A DNA stretch of 64,000 nt, from assembly GCF_017848315.1 (NCBI RefSeq), contig NZ_JAFKEC010000027.1, forward strand, positions 1-64,000, in the 5' to 3' direction. Below, one piece after another: positions 33,302 to 44,667 of the stretch (positions are counted from its first letter, which is position 1; each line of letters starts with the position of its first letter). This DNA is from Pseudomonas palmensis (GTDB lineage Bacteria; Pseudomonadota; Gammaproteobacteria; Pseudomonadales; Pseudomonadaceae). The notes below the pieces were generated by a model. It was given only the letters and a program-made list of their open reading frames with translations, was not told the DNA's origin and ran no database searches. The position numbers were made by a program, and so were the translations under genes.

Positions 33302-36300
33302 GTGCCTGTTCTGCGTCTACCTCACCTGCCGGCCAGTGCCGGCAAACACACCTGGGGCAACCTGCCCGGTGCCGCCCTGAGCCTGGCCATCGCCGAGGCC
33401 GCCAGCGCCGCGAAGCGCTTCACCCTGCTGCTGACCGCCGACAGCCAGAGCGCCGACCGGCTGGAGCAGGAGCTGCGTTTCTTCGCCCCGGAACTGGCCG
33501 TGCTGCCGTTCCCCGACTGGGAAACCCTGCCCTACGACCTGTTCTCGCCGCACCAGGACATCATTTCGCAGCGGATCGCCAGCCTGTACCGGTTGCCGGA
33601 GCTGGACCACGGCATCCTCGTGGTGCCGATCACCACCGCACTGCACCGCCTGGCGCCCACGCGCTTTCTGCTGGGCAGCAGCCTGGTGCTGGACATCGGC
33701 CAGAAGCTGGATGTGGAACAGATGCGCACGCGCCTGGAGGCCAGCGGCTACCGCTGCGTCGACACCGTGTACGAGCATGGCGAGTTCGCCGTGCGCGGTG
33801 CCCTGATCGACCTGTTCCCGATGGGCAGCAAGCTGCCGTACCGCATCGACCTGTTCGATGACGAGATCGAGACCCTGCGCACCTTCGACCCGGAGAGCCA
33901 GCGCTCGATCGACAAGGTCGACTCGGTACGCCTGCTGCCGGCCCGCGAGTTCCCGCTGCAAAAAGACGAAGTCACCCGCTTCAAAGCGCGCTTTCGCGAG
34001 CGCTTCGACGTGGATTTTCGCCGCAGCCCGATCTTCCAGGACCTGAGCAGCGGTATCGTGCCGGCCGGCATCGAGTACTACCTGCCGCTGTTTTTCGAAG
34101 AAACCTCGACCCTGTTCGACTACCTGCCGGAAAACACCCAGGTGTTCTCACTGCCCGGTGTGGAACAGGCCGCCGAGCACTTCTGGAGCGATGTACGCAA
34201 CCGCTATGAAGAGCGGCGCATCGACCCTAACCGCCCTCTGCTGCCGCCTGCCGAGCTGTTCATGCCGGTGGAAGACTGCTTCGCCCGGCTCAAGGGCTGG
34301 CCACGGGTGGTGGTCAGCCAGGACGACATCGACGCCGGCCCCGGCCGCGAGCGCTTTGCCGCGCAGACGCTGCCCAACCTCGCCATCGAAGCCAAGGCCA
34401 ACCAGCCCCTGGCGGCGCTGTCGGGGTTTCTCGAGCAATTCCCCGGCCGCGTGCTGTTCACCGCCGAATCGGCCGGGCGCCGCGAAGTGCTGCTGGAACT
34501 GCTCGAACGCCTGAAACTGCGCCCGCAAACCGTCGATGGCTGGCACGAGTTCGTCGCCAGCAAGCAGCGCCTGGCAATCACCATCGCACCACTGGACGAC
34601 GGCCTGCTGCTGGACGATCCGGCCCTGGCTCTGGTTGCCGAGAGCCCGCTGTTCGGCCAGCGCGTGATGCAGCGTCGGCGCCGCGAAAAGCGCAGCGACG
34701 TCAACAACGACGCGGTGATCAAGAACCTTACCGAGCTGCGCGAAGGCGCCCCGGTGGTGCATATCGACCATGGCGTGGGCCGCTACCTGGGCCTGGCGAC
34801 ACTGGAGATCGACGGCCAGGCCGCCGAGTTTCTCACCCTTGAATACGCCGAAGGCGCCAAGCTGTACGTGCCGGTGGCCAACCTGCACCTGATCGCGCGC
34901 TACACCGGCAGCGACGATGCGCTGGCACCGCTGCACCGTCTGGGCTCCGAGACCTGGCAGAAGGCCAAGCGCAAGGCAGCCGAACAAGTGCGCGACGTGG
35001 CTGCCGAGCTGCTCGACATCTATGCCCGGCGCGCCGCGCGCAAGGGCTATGCGTTTGCCGACCCGTCGGTAGACTACGCCACCTTCAGTGCCGGCTTCCC
35101 GTTCGAGGAAACCCCGGACCAGCAGTCGGCCATCGAAGCGGTACGCGAGGACATGCTCGCCGCCAAGCCGATGGACCGCCTGGTGTGCGGCGATGTCGGC
35201 TTCGGCAAGACCGAAGTGGCCATGCGTGCCGCCTTCATCGCCGTGCACGGCGGGCGCCAGGTCGCGATCCTGGTGCCCACCACCCTGCTCGCCCAGCAGC
35301 ACTACAACAGCTTCCGCGACCGCTTTGCCGACTGGCCGGTAACAGTCGAAGTGATGAGCCGCTTCAAGTCGGCCAAGGAAGTCGGTGCCGCCGTGGCGGA
35401 CCTTGCCGAAGGCAAGATCGACATCGTCATCGGCACCCACAAGCTGCTGCAGGACGACGTCAAGTTCAAGGACCTGGGCCTGGTCATCATCGACGAGGAA
35501 CACCGGTTCGGCGTGCGCCAGAAAGAGCAGCTCAAGGCGCTGCGCAGCGAAGTCGACATCCTGACCCTGACCGCCACGCCGATCCCGCGCACGCTGAACA
35601 TGGCGGTGGCGGGCATGCGCGATCTGTCGATCATCGCCACCCCGCCGGCACGCCGGCTGTCGGTGCGCACCTTCGTGATGGAGCAGAACAAGAGCACCAT
35701 CAAGGAGGCGCTGCTGCGCGAACTGCTGCGTGGCGGCCAGGTGTACTACCTGCACAACGACGTGAAGAGCATCGAGAAGTGCGCCGCCGACCTCGCCGAG
35801 CTGGTACCCGAGGCGCGCATCGGTATCGGCCACGGGCAGATGCGCGAACGCGAACTCGAACAGGTGATGAGCGACTTCTACCACAAGCGCTTCAACGTGC
35901 TGATCGCCTCGACCATCATCGAAACTGGCATCGACGTGCCCAGCGCCAACACCATCATCATCGAGCGTGCCGACAAGTTCGGCCTGGCCCAGTTGCACCA
36001 GTTGCGCGGCCGCGTGGGGCGCAGCCACCACCAGGCCTATGCCTACCTGCTGACGCCCCCACGCCAGCAGATCACCCCCGACGCCGAAAAGCGCCTGGAG
36101 GCCATCGCCAATACCCAGGACCTGGGCGCAGGCTTCGTGCTGGCCACCAACGACCTGGAGATCCGCGGCGCCGGCGAACTGCTGGGCGAAGGCCAGAGCG
36201 GGCAGATCCAGGCGGTGGGCTTCACCCTCTACATGGAAATGCTCGAACGCGCCGTCAAGGCGATTCGCAAGGGCACCCAGCCCAACCTCGACCAGCCCCT

Positions 36301-36751
36301 GGGCGGCGGCCCGGAGATCAACCTGCGCGTACCGGCACTGATCCCCGAGGACTACCTGCCCGACGTGCATGCGCGCCTGATCCTGTACAAGCGCATCGCC
36401 TCGGCGGTGGACGAAGATGGCCTGAAGGATCTGCAGGTGGAGATGATCGACCGTTTCGGGCTGCTGCCCGAGCCGACCAAGAACCTGGTGCGCCTGACCC
36501 TGCTCAAGCTGCAGGCCGAGAAGCTGGGCATCAAGAAGGTCGACGCCGGCCCGCAAGGCGGACGGGTGGAATTCGAGGCCGAGACCCCGGTCGACCCGCT
36601 GGTGCTGATCAAGCTGATCCAGGGCCAGCCCAAGCGCTACAAGTTCGAAGGCGCGACGATGTTCAAGTTCATGGTGCCCATGGAACGCGCCGATGAACGC
36701 TTTACTACAGTGGAGGCGCTGTTCGAACGACTCGCCCCGAAACCTGCTTGA
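33302..36751 (+). CDS. mfd: transcription-repair coupling factor Mfd
   Basis: A 1149-aa DNA translocase that removes RNA polymerase stalled at lesions and recruits UvrA. Domains in order: the UvrB-like N-terminal region (about 15-350), the RNA polymerase interaction domain (about 480-560, with VHIDHGVGRYLGL), the RecG-like motor with Walker A GDVGFGKTEVAMRAAF and Walker B IIDEEHRFGV, the TRG motif region after HQLRGRVGR, and the C-terminal TRCF domain. The start is a GTG at 33302 with GGAG 11 bases upstream, matching family length of about 1148 aa. csiV follows after 10 bases. Confidence 0.97.
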   Translation: MPVLRLPHLPASAGKHTWGNLPGAALSLAIAEAASAAKRFTLLLTADSQSADRLEQELRFFAPELAVLPFPDWETLPYDLFSPHQDIISQRIASLYRLPELDHGILVVPITTALHRLAPTRFLLGSSLVLDIGQKLDVEQMRTRLEASGYRCVDTVYEHGEFAVRGALIDLFPMGSKLPYRIDLFDDEIETLRTFDPESQRSIDKVDSVRLLPAREFPLQKDEVTRFKARFRERFDVDFRRSPIFQDLSSGIVPAGIEYYLPLFFEETSTLFDYLPENTQVFSLPGVEQAAEHFWSDVRNRYEERRIDPNRPLLPPAELFMPVEDCFARLKGWPRVVVSQDDIDAGPGRERFAAQTLPNLAIEAKANQPLAALSGFLEQFPGRVLFTAESAGRREVLLELLERLKLRPQTVDGWHEFVASKQRLAITIAPLDDGLLLDDPALALVAESPLFGQRVMQRRRREKRSDVNNDAVIKNLTELREGAPVVHIDHGVGRYLGLATLEIDGQAAEFLTLEYAEGAKLYVPVANLHLIARYTGSDDALAPLHRLGSETWQKAKRKAAEQVRDVAAELLDIYARRAARKGYAFADPSVDYATFSAGFPFEETPDQQSAIEAVREDMLAAKPMDRLVCGDVGFGKTEVAMRAAFIAVHGGRQVAILVPTTLLAQQHYNSFRDRFADWPVTVEVMSRFKSAKEVGAAVADLAEGKIDIVIGTHKLLQDDVKFKDLGLVIIDEEHRFGVRQKEQLKALRSEVDILTLTATPIPRTLNMAVAGMRDLSIIATPPARRLSVRTFVMEQNKSTIKEALLRELLRGGQVYYLHNDVKSIEKCAADLAELVPEARIGIGHGQMRERELEQVMSDFYHKRFNVLIASTIIETGIDVPSANTIIIERADKFGLAQLHQLRGRVGRSHHQAYAYLLTPPRQQITPDAEKRLEAIANTQDLGAGFVLATNDLEIRGAGELLGEGQSGQIQAVGFTLYMEMLERAVKAIRKGTQPNLDQPLGGGPEINLRVPALIPEDYLPDVHARLILYKRIASAVDEDGLKDLQVEMIDRFGLLPEPTKNLVRLTLLKLQAEKLGIKKVDAGPQGGRVEFEAETPVDPLVLIKLIQGQPKRYKFEGATMFKFMVPMERADERFTTVEALFERLAPKPA

Positions 36752-36761
36752 AGGATGATCC

Positions 36762-37334
36762 ATGCGTGCAATTCGTAGCTTGACCCTGCTGCTGGCGCTG
36801 ATTGCGCCGGCCGCCTTTGCCGACAGCCAGTACCAGGTCGAGATGTTCCTGCTGCGCCAGAATGCGGTGCCCGCGATCACCAGCCAGTTCGCCCCGGAAG
36901 ACTGGCGCCAGGGCGCCAAGGCCCCCAGCGACTACGACGTGCGCAAGCCGGTGCTGACCGCACAGGCCGAAAAGCTGGCCGCCGACAGCAACTACACCGT
37001 GCTGCTGCACAAGGCCTGGCAGCAGCAGGTAGGCAGCGAACCGTCGCGGGTTGCCATCAGCGAGGGCCAGGAGCAGTTCGGCCACTTCCCGGTCGAAGGC
37101 AATGTCAGCCTCAGGCAGGGCCGTTTCATCGAAGTGCAGGCCAACTTCTGGGTCAACCAGCTCGATGGCAATGGCAGCGTGATCCAGAGCGAACAGCTCA
37201 GGCAGGTCAACAGCACGGTGAAGAACAACGAACTGACCTTCCTCGATGGCGGGCACCTGGCGGTCCTGTTCAAAGTGATCGCCGCCGGCACACGCACCAC
37301 CTCTCCTGCTGAAGCGGAGATGATGGAACAGTAG
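36762..37334 (+). CDS. csiV: CsiV-family periplasmic protein
   Basis: A 190-aa protein with signal peptide ending LIAPAAFA-DSQY. It belongs to the CsiV family, first described in Vibrio as a periplasmic factor acting with LpoA in peptidoglycan synthesis. The family block YQVEMFLLRQNA at the mature N-terminus and the central HKAWQQ-type strand are visible. It is encoded directly after mfd, as in other Pseudomonas, and 4 bases before the SNF2 helicase gene. Its role in Pseudomonas is inferred from homology. Confidence 0.85.
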   Translation: MRAIRSLTLLLALIAPAAFADSQYQVEMFLLRQNAVPAITSQFAPEDWRQGAKAPSDYDVRKPVLTAQAEKLAADSNYTVLLHKAWQQQVGSEPSRVAISEGQEQFGHFPVEGNVSLRQGRFIEVQANFWVNQLDGNGSVIQSEQLRQVNSTVKNNELTFLDGGHLAVLFKVIAAGTRTTSPAEAEMMEQ

Positions 37335-37338
37335 AGCC

Positions 37339-39993
<2,655 letters not shown>

Positions 39994-39996
39994 GCC

Positions 39997-40060
39997 TTTC
40001 GCCGGCAAGGCCGGCTCCTACAGGTATCGCAGCACCTGCAGGAGCCAGCCTTGCCGGCGC
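39997..40060. repeat. REP element pair
   Basis: GCCGGCAAGGCCGGCTCCTA (40001-40020) and GGAGCCAGCCTTGCCGGCGC (40041-40060) are inverted copies between the convergent helicase and nagZ genes. Confidence 0.88.
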
Positions 40061-40066
40061 AGGACC

Positions 40067-41077
40067 TCAGTCGATCAGTTGTGCATCTTTCAGCGCGCCA
40101 AGCGCCTCCAGCCAGCGGGGCTGCTGGCGGTAATCGGTACGCGCAAAACCCTGCCCGCGCATCTGCGCGATCCGCGGCGACGGCCTCACCCTCAACCGCT
40201 GCGCCGCGGACAACGCAAGCTCGGCAGCCGCCCGATCATTGCACACCAGGCCCATGTCGCAACCGGCACTCAGCGCCGCCTCGATACGGCTGGCGGCGTC
40301 CCCCACCACATGCGCACCGGCCATCGACAGGTCATCGCTGAAGATCACCCCATCAAAGCCCAGCTCGCCACGCAGAATCTCCTGCAGCCAGCGCCGCGAG
40401 AAGCCGGCCGGCTGGTTATCGACCTGTGGATAGATCACGTGCGCCGGCATCACCGCCGCCAACTGCCCGCTCAGGCGCGTGAACGGCACCAGGTCGGCTG
40501 CGCGGATCTGCTCCAGGCTGCGCTCGTCGGTGGGTATCGCCACATGCGAATCCGCCTCGGCCCAGCCATGCCCCGGGAAGTGCTTGCCGCAGGCCGCCAT
40601 GCCCGCCGCGTTCATGCCGCGAATGAAGGCACCGGCAAGCAAGGTGGCGCGCTGCGGGTCACCCTCGAAGGCGCGACTGCCAACCACCGCGCTGCGCTGG
40701 TGGTCAAGGTCCAGCACCGGAGCAAAGCTCAAGTCGAGCCCTACCGCCAGCACTTCGGTTGCCATCAGCCAGCCGCAGTGTTCGGCCAGGCGCTCGGCAT
40801 TGGGGTTGTCTGCAATCGCACGCATCGCGGGCAAGCGCACGAAGCCCTGGCGCAGGCGCTGTACGCGACCACCCTCCTGGTCCACGGCCAGGATCAGGTC
40901 CGGGCGCACGGCACGGATAGACGCACTCAGTTCGCGCACCTGGCGCGGGCATTCGATGTTGCGGGCAAAGATGATCAGGCCGGCCACTTCGGGCTGACGC
41001 AGCAGGTGGCGGTCTTCGGCAGTCAGCCAGGTGCCGGCCACGTCGACCATCAGGGAGCCTTGCAGGCGGGTACTCAT
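40067..41077 (-). CDS. nagZ: beta-N-acetylhexosaminidase NagZ
   Basis: A 336-aa family 3 glycoside hydrolase that removes GlcNAc from cytoplasmic anhydro-muropeptides in cell-wall recycling, producing the signal for AmpR/AmpC induction. The flexible catalytic loop KHFPGHGWAEADSH, LAVDQEGGRVQRL and the nucleophile-bearing IFSDDLSMAGA are present. Cytoplasmic, no signal peptide. An L,D-transpeptidase-like gene lies 10 bases upstream on the same strand, suggesting a joint cell-wall operon. Confidence 0.96.
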   Translation of the reverse strand: MSTRLQGSLMVDVAGTWLTAEDRHLLRQPEVAGLIIFARNIECPRQVRELSASIRAVRPDLILAVDQEGGRVQRLRQGFVRLPAMRAIADNPNAERLAEHCGWLMATEVLAVGLDLSFAPVLDLDHQRSAVVGSRAFEGDPQRATLLAGAFIRGMNAAGMAACGKHFPGHGWAEADSHVAIPTDERSLEQIRAADLVPFTRLSGQLAAVMPAHVIYPQVDNQPAGFSRRWLQEILRGELGFDGVIFSDDLSMAGAHVVGDAASRIEAALSAGCDMGLVCNDRAAAELALSAAQRLRVRPSPRIAQMRGQGFARTDYRQQPRWLEALGALKDAQLID

Positions 41078-41087
41078 AAATGATCCT

Positions 41088-41612
41088 TCAGTTGAGGGGC
41101 GCGCTCGCCCACTGGGGGCAGGCGGCTTCTTCGATCTGTACCGGGCAATGCACAGGCACCCGGTCGAACAGCGCTACCAGGTCGGCGTTGCGCAGGCGTA
41201 TGCAGCCGTGGGACAACGGCACACCCATGGGTTCGCTGTCGGGCGTGCCGTGCAGGTAGATATAGCGGCGGAACGTATCCACGGGCCCGAGGCGGTTGCG
41301 CCCCGGCTCGCGACCGCTGAGCCAGAGAATGCGCGAGAGAATCCAGTCGCGCCCAGGGAACTGCGCGTGCAGGTCGGGCGTCCAGACCTCGCCGGTCCAG
41401 CGACGCCCGCGCAGCACCGCGCCCTGAGGCAAGCCCGCGCCAATCTTCGCACGCACCTGATGCAGCCCGCGCGGTGTACAACCGGAGCCGTTGTGCTCGC
41501 CCGGGCCATTGAGTGCGGTGGACACCGCAAGACGCACCGCCAGTCGCCCCTGGGCGAACCCATAAAGGCACTGGTCGGCGATGGAAATGTGCAGCAAATC
41601 GAGATTAGGCAT
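41088..41612 (-). CDS. L,D-transpeptidase (YkuD) family protein without signal peptide
   Basis: A 174-aa YkuD-domain protein. The active-site block is HGTPDSEPMGVPLSHGCIRLRN with catalytic Cys and the preceding His/Gly. YkuD enzymes crosslink peptidoglycan or attach proteins to it in the periplasm. The sequence starts MPNLDLLHISIADQCLYGF, straight into the catalytic fold, and shows no signal peptide or membrane anchor. Either export uses another route, or it acts on cytoplasmic recycled peptides, which would fit its place directly upstream of nagZ. That is inference. Confidence 0.87.
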   Translation of the reverse strand: MPNLDLLHISIADQCLYGFAQGRLAVRLAVSTALNGPGEHNGSGCTPRGLHQVRAKIGAGLPQGAVLRGRRWTGEVWTPDLHAQFPGRDWILSRILWLSGREPGRNRLGPVDTFRRYIYLHGTPDSEPMGVPLSHGCIRLRNADLVALFDRVPVHCPVQIEEAACPQWASAPLN

Positions 41613-41657
41613 GGGCGCTAGCTTAGCCGAAGCCGGCTGTGCCGCCCAGCCGGGGAA

Positions 41658-42371
41658 TCAGGCCTTTGCCGGTACCGGGGCGTGGCTGGTCTTGCTGCGC
41701 GGACGCAACTGCGCCGCCGCCATCGCCTCGTCCGTGACCCCACTGTCGGCACGCATGCCGGCGGCCAGGAACGGCACCATCAGGCGCATGACCTGCTCGA
41801 TCGAGGTATTGACCCCGAAATCGGTCTCGGCAATGGCGCGCAGGGCCTTGATGCCCGACATGCTGAACGCTGCAGCGCCGAGCATGAAATGCACGCGCCA
41901 GAACAGTTCAAGGGGAGGAATCTGTGGCGCGGCCTCGTTGACCAGCAGCATGTAGCGGCGGAACACCTTGCCGTACATGTCTTCGAGGTAACGACGCAGG
42001 TGGCCCTGGCTCTGGCTGAAGGCCAGGCCCAGCAGGCGCATGAAGATCGACAGGTCATTGCCGCTGCGCGGCTGCACCACCAGCGCCTGCTCGACCAGCA
42101 TCTCCAGCAGTTCTTCAAGGCTGGGCTTGTGCTCGGGGCGCGCCTGGCGCCGCTCGAGCTCACGCTCCAGGCTCTGGCAGAACGGCCCTAGAAAACGCGA
42201 GAAGACCGCCTGGATCAGCGCCTTCTTCGAACCGAAATGGTAGTTCACCGCCGCCAGGTTGACGCCGGCCTTGCTGGTGATCAGCCGCAATGAGGTTTCG
42301 GCAAAACCTTTTTCCGCGAACAACTGCTCGGCAGCATCGAGAATGCGTTCAACGGTTTCCGACTGGGCCAT
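41658..42371 (-). CDS. psrA: TetR-family regulator PsrA
   Basis: A 237-aa TetR regulator. The helix-turn-helix is at about 22-50 (LRLITSKAGVNLAAVNYHFGSKKAL) and the ligand-binding helical domain follows. PsrA binds long-chain fatty acyl signals; it represses its own gene and fadBA and activates rpoS in Pseudomonas. Two binding sites overlap the upstream region at 42387-42413. It adjoins lexA in divergent orientation, the conserved Pseudomonas order. The ATG at 42371 gives MAQSETVERILDAAEQLF, the known start. Confidence 0.94.
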   Translation of the reverse strand: MAQSETVERILDAAEQLFAEKGFAETSLRLITSKAGVNLAAVNYHFGSKKALIQAVFSRFLGPFCQSLERELERRQARPEHKPSLEELLEMLVEQALVVQPRSGNDLSIFMRLLGLAFSQSQGHLRRYLEDMYGKVFRRYMLLVNEAAPQIPPLELFWRVHFMLGAAAFSMSGIKALRAIAETDFGVNTSIEQVMRLMVPFLAAGMRADSGVTDEAMAAAQLRPRSKTSHAPVPAKA

Positions 42372-42386
42372 GACTACTCCGCGAGA

Positions 42387-42413
42387 CAAACACTTGTTTG
42401 AAACATACGTTTC
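42387..42413. promoter_or_regulatory. two overlapping PsrA boxes
   Basis: CAAAC-ACTT-GTTTG (42387-42400) and GAAAC-ATAC-GTTTC (42400-42413) both match the PsrA consensus G/CAAACN2-4GTTTG/C and share one G. They begin 16 bases from the psrA start, fitting autorepression. Confidence 0.9.
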
Positions 42414-42480
42414 AAGGCAGGGTTCTGTCAAGTACGCACGGGCGTTTTGTGCCCGGCCGGTCATGGTATTGAAGGCAGCG

Positions 42481-42552
42481 ACAAGCCACAAGCCGGAAGC
42501 GGCAGGCAGCTGCGGGCATGCTTGGAGCTTGCCGCTTGTAGCTTGCCGCTAT
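42481..42552. repeat. imperfect inverted repeat between psrA and lexA
   Basis: ACAAGCCGGAAGCGGCAGGC on the left and GAGCTTGCCGCTTGTAGC on the right can fold into a long imperfect hairpin made of GCTTGCCGCTT-type units. It resembles the second class of Pseudomonas intergenic repeats (AGCTTGNNGCTTGTAGC) rather than the GCCGGC REP. It ends just before the LexA boxes. Confidence 0.6.
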
Positions 42553-42554
42553 CA

Positions 42555-42589
42555 CTGTATATAATCCCAGTCACTGTATAAAAAGACAG
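42555..42589. promoter_or_regulatory. tandem LexA (SOS) boxes
   Basis: CTGTATATAATCCCAG (42555-42570) and CTGTATAAAAAGACAG (42574-42589) both match CTG-N10-CAG, 19 bases apart centre to centre, and end 10 bases before the lexA start. They allow cooperative autorepression of lexA-sulA. Confidence 0.95.
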
Positions 42590-42599
42590 AGCGATCGAC

Positions 42600-43208
42600 A
42601 TGCTAAAACTGACGCCACGCCAAGCTGAGATTCTGGCTTTCATCAAGCGCTGCCTCGAAGACAACGGCTTCCCGCCCACCCGCGCGGAAATCGCCCAGGA
42701 ACTGGGGTTCAAATCCCCCAACGCCGCCGAAGAGCATCTGAAGGCACTGGCCCGCAAGGGTGCAATCGAGATGACCCCTGGCGCCTCGCGCGGCATCCGC
42801 ATTCCGGGGCTCGAGAGCAAGCCCGATGAAAACGCCCTGCCCATCATTGGCCGCGTGGCTGCGGGTGCCCCTATCCTCGCCCAGCAGCACATCGAGGAAT
42901 CCTGCGCCATCAACCCGGCCTTCTTCCACCCCCGCGCCGACTACCTGCTGCGCGTGCACGGCATGAGCATGAAGGACGTCGGTATCGTCGACGGCGACCT
43001 GCTGGCCGTACACACCTGCCGCGAAGCGCGCAATGGTCAGATCGTCGTAGCCCGCCTGGGTGACGAAGTGACGGTCAAGCGCTTCAAACGGGAAGGCAAC
43101 AAGGTCTGGCTGATCGCCGAGAACCCCGAATTCGCCCCTATCGAAGTCAACCTGAAAGAGCAGGACCTGGTCATCGAGGGCTTGAGCGTCGGCGTTATCC
43201 GCCGCTAA
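42600..43208 (+). CDS. lexA: SOS repressor LexA
   Basis: A 202-aa LexA. The winged helix-turn-helix is at 1-70 ([29 protein letters not shown]). The self-cleavage site is Ala88-Gly89 (RVAAGAPI), and the catalytic dyad is Ser123 (GMSMKDVG) and Lys160 (EVTVKRF). RecA filaments trigger cleavage after DNA damage. Two LexA boxes precede it, and sulA follows after 12 bases, giving the lexA-sulA operon typical of Pseudomonas. Confidence 0.98.
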   Translation: MLKLTPRQAEILAFIKRCLEDNGFPPTRAEIAQELGFKSPNAAEEHLKALARKGAIEMTPGASRGIRIPGLESKPDENALPIIGRVAAGAPILAQQHIEESCAINPAFFHPRADYLLRVHGMSMKDVGIVDGDLLAVHTCREARNGQIVVARLGDEVTVKRFKREGNKVWLIAENPEFAPIEVNLKEQDLVIEGLSVGVIRR

Positions 43209-43220
43209 TAAGGAGGCGTC

Positions 43221-43703
43221 ATGCAGTTCCCCCACGTACCACAGCAAGCACAGTTGCCCTTGTTCGAAGCATTCCTGGCCCAGCCGGTACTGCCGCGGGT
43301 CAAAACCAGGCAGCCCGCCCGGCAAAGCAACAAGCCGCAGGCATTCAGCGAGCTGTCCTTGCGTGGCGCGCTGGAGCACTGCCAAAGCCTGCTGGCACCG
43401 GTGCTACGCGACCTGAGCGAACTGAGTGAAGAGCATGACGCCCGCTGGCTTACCCTGATCGCCCCACCCGGTAGCCTCACCCAGGCCTGGCTGAGGGACG
43501 CAGGGCTCAACCGCGAACGCATACTGCTGCTGCAGCCTCGCGGCAACCAGAGTGCGCTGCAACTGGCCTGTGATGCCCTGCGCCTGGGGCGCAGCCATAC
43601 GGTGGTCACCTGGTTCAATCCGGTCAGCAACGGCGCCCGCCTGCAACTGACCAATGCTGCCCGTGCGGGTGACGCACAAAGCCTGAATATCCGCCTGGGC
43701 TGA
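43221..43703 (+). CDS. sulA: SOS cell-division inhibitor SulA
   Basis: A 160-aa SulA that blocks FtsZ polymerisation during SOS. The FtsZ-binding core is visible in RWLTLIAPPGSLTQAWLRDAG and the following RILLLQPRGNQSALQLACDALRLG and TVVTWFN. The gene is 12 bases after lexA with GGAGG 5 bases before its ATG, so LexA controls it through the same boxes. A hairpin follows the stop. Confidence 0.93.
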   Translation: MQFPHVPQQAQLPLFEAFLAQPVLPRVKTRQPARQSNKPQAFSELSLRGALEHCQSLLAPVLRDLSELSEEHDARWLTLIAPPGSLTQAWLRDAGLNRERILLLQPRGNQSALQLACDALRLGRSHTVVTWFNPVSNGARLQLTNAARAGDAQSLNIRLG

Positions 43704-43734
43704 TACTCGCTGAACGCTCGAAGGGTATGCAGCA

Positions 43735-43757
43735 GGCTTCCTCAGGACGAGGAAGCC
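43735..43757. terminator. 9-bp stem-loop after sulA
   Basis: GGCTTCCTC pairs perfectly with GAGGAAGCC around AGGAC, between convergent sulA and the 78-aa gene. No T-run follows. Confidence 0.6.
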
Positions 43758-43769
43758 GGATACTGACGG

Positions 43770-44006
43770 TCAGTGCAGAACCCGTGGGCCTGCATGTTCC
43801 TGTTCGATCTCGCCTTCAACCAACTTGCCGGCCATCTGCACACCAACGCTGAGCATGGCCTTGGCCACCTCGACGTGTTGGCCCTGCAGGAACGCCTTGG
43901 CATCTTCCGAAAAATCCAGGGTTACCAACGACCCCTCGTCCTCGGCGCGGCGCAACTCGATGCGACCGTCAGGCAACTCTACAATTTCTAGAAAGGACGT
44001 GGGCAT
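43770..44006 (-). CDS. conserved hypothetical protein, 78 aa (PA3009-like)
   Basis: A small acidic protein beginning MPTSFLEIVELPDGRIELRRAEDEG, with no signal peptide or membrane helix. It is conserved at this place in Pseudomonas (between sulA and the DUF6586-type gene) but has no known function. An upstream in-frame codon exists; the ATG at 44006 leaves a compact single domain. The start of the next minus-strand gene lies about 570 bases upstream, so they may be cotranscribed. Confidence 0.75.
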   Translation of the reverse strand: MPTSFLEIVELPDGRIELRRAEDEGSLVTLDFSEDAKAFLQGQHVEVAKAMLSVGVQMAGKLVEGEIEQEHAGPRVLH

Positions 44007-44056
44007 AAAAGACTGTTCTCCAGGAAAGGCCGGCATTGTACCAGCCACTGGCAGGA

Positions 44057-44578
44057 TCAGCACTCACTCAGACCTTCGCGAAAACGCACCACGAGGCGTT
44101 TGAGATTCTGCCGCCAGCTCTCCAGTTCTTCGCGCGACAGCGCTGGCGCCTCGGGTTCATCCAGGCTCACGGCCTGAATCAACGGTTGGGTCACATCACC
44201 TTTGGGCGCCTTGGTCGCGACAGGTGGTCGGAACAAATCGGCATAAGCCCTGAGCAGTTGCGCCAGCCAGGTTTCAGGCTGCTCGGCGAGTTCGACCAGT
44301 TCAGCCAGCTCGGGAATGGCAATGGTCGCCAGTACTTCACGGCTCAGCAGTTGCTCGGCACGCAGCGCGCCGGCCTGGGGCAAGCGATAATAGCCACCGA
44401 TCTCATGACACAGCCCCAACAGCGCACCATACAGGTGAAACAGCGCAGACTCCCTCTCGGCCTGGGTCTGCGCCTGGGCGTTCATGGCGCGACTGTCCTG
44501 CGCCTTGCCCAGTGCCTCCAGGGCCAGACCGGCGAAATAGATCTTCTGGTTGGTACGGGTATAGAGTTCCTGGGCCAT
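44057..44578 (-). CDS. conserved hypothetical protein, DUF6586-like (PA3010-like)
   Basis: A 173-aa soluble protein, mostly helical, beginning MAQELYTRTNQKIYFAGLALEAL. It is conserved in Pseudomonas at this location, between sulA and topA. No catalytic motif is apparent. The first 130 residues form paired helices; the last 40 are more variable then basic (WRQNLKRLVVRFREG). Function unknown. Confidence 0.78.
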   Translation of the reverse strand: MAQELYTRTNQKIYFAGLALEALGKAQDSRAMNAQAQTQAERESALFHLYGALLGLCHEIGGYYRLPQAGALRAEQLLSREVLATIAIPELAELVELAEQPETWLAQLLRAYADLFRPPVATKAPKGDVTQPLIQAVSLDEPEAPALSREELESWRQNLKRLVVRFREGLSEC

Positions 44579-44667
44579 CGAGGCGCGCTCCGAGGGAGTG
44601 TGAGGCGGGGGCTCAGTTTCTGTGATGGATCGCAGGCACGCAAGCTGAATCACCGCAGGCGTGAGGC

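Noticed and set aside
34148..36919. Minus-strand open frame of over 900 codons opposite mfd
   Set aside because: Composition is low-complexity (Gln, His, Val) and it mirrors mfd codons; no ribosome binding site or domain.
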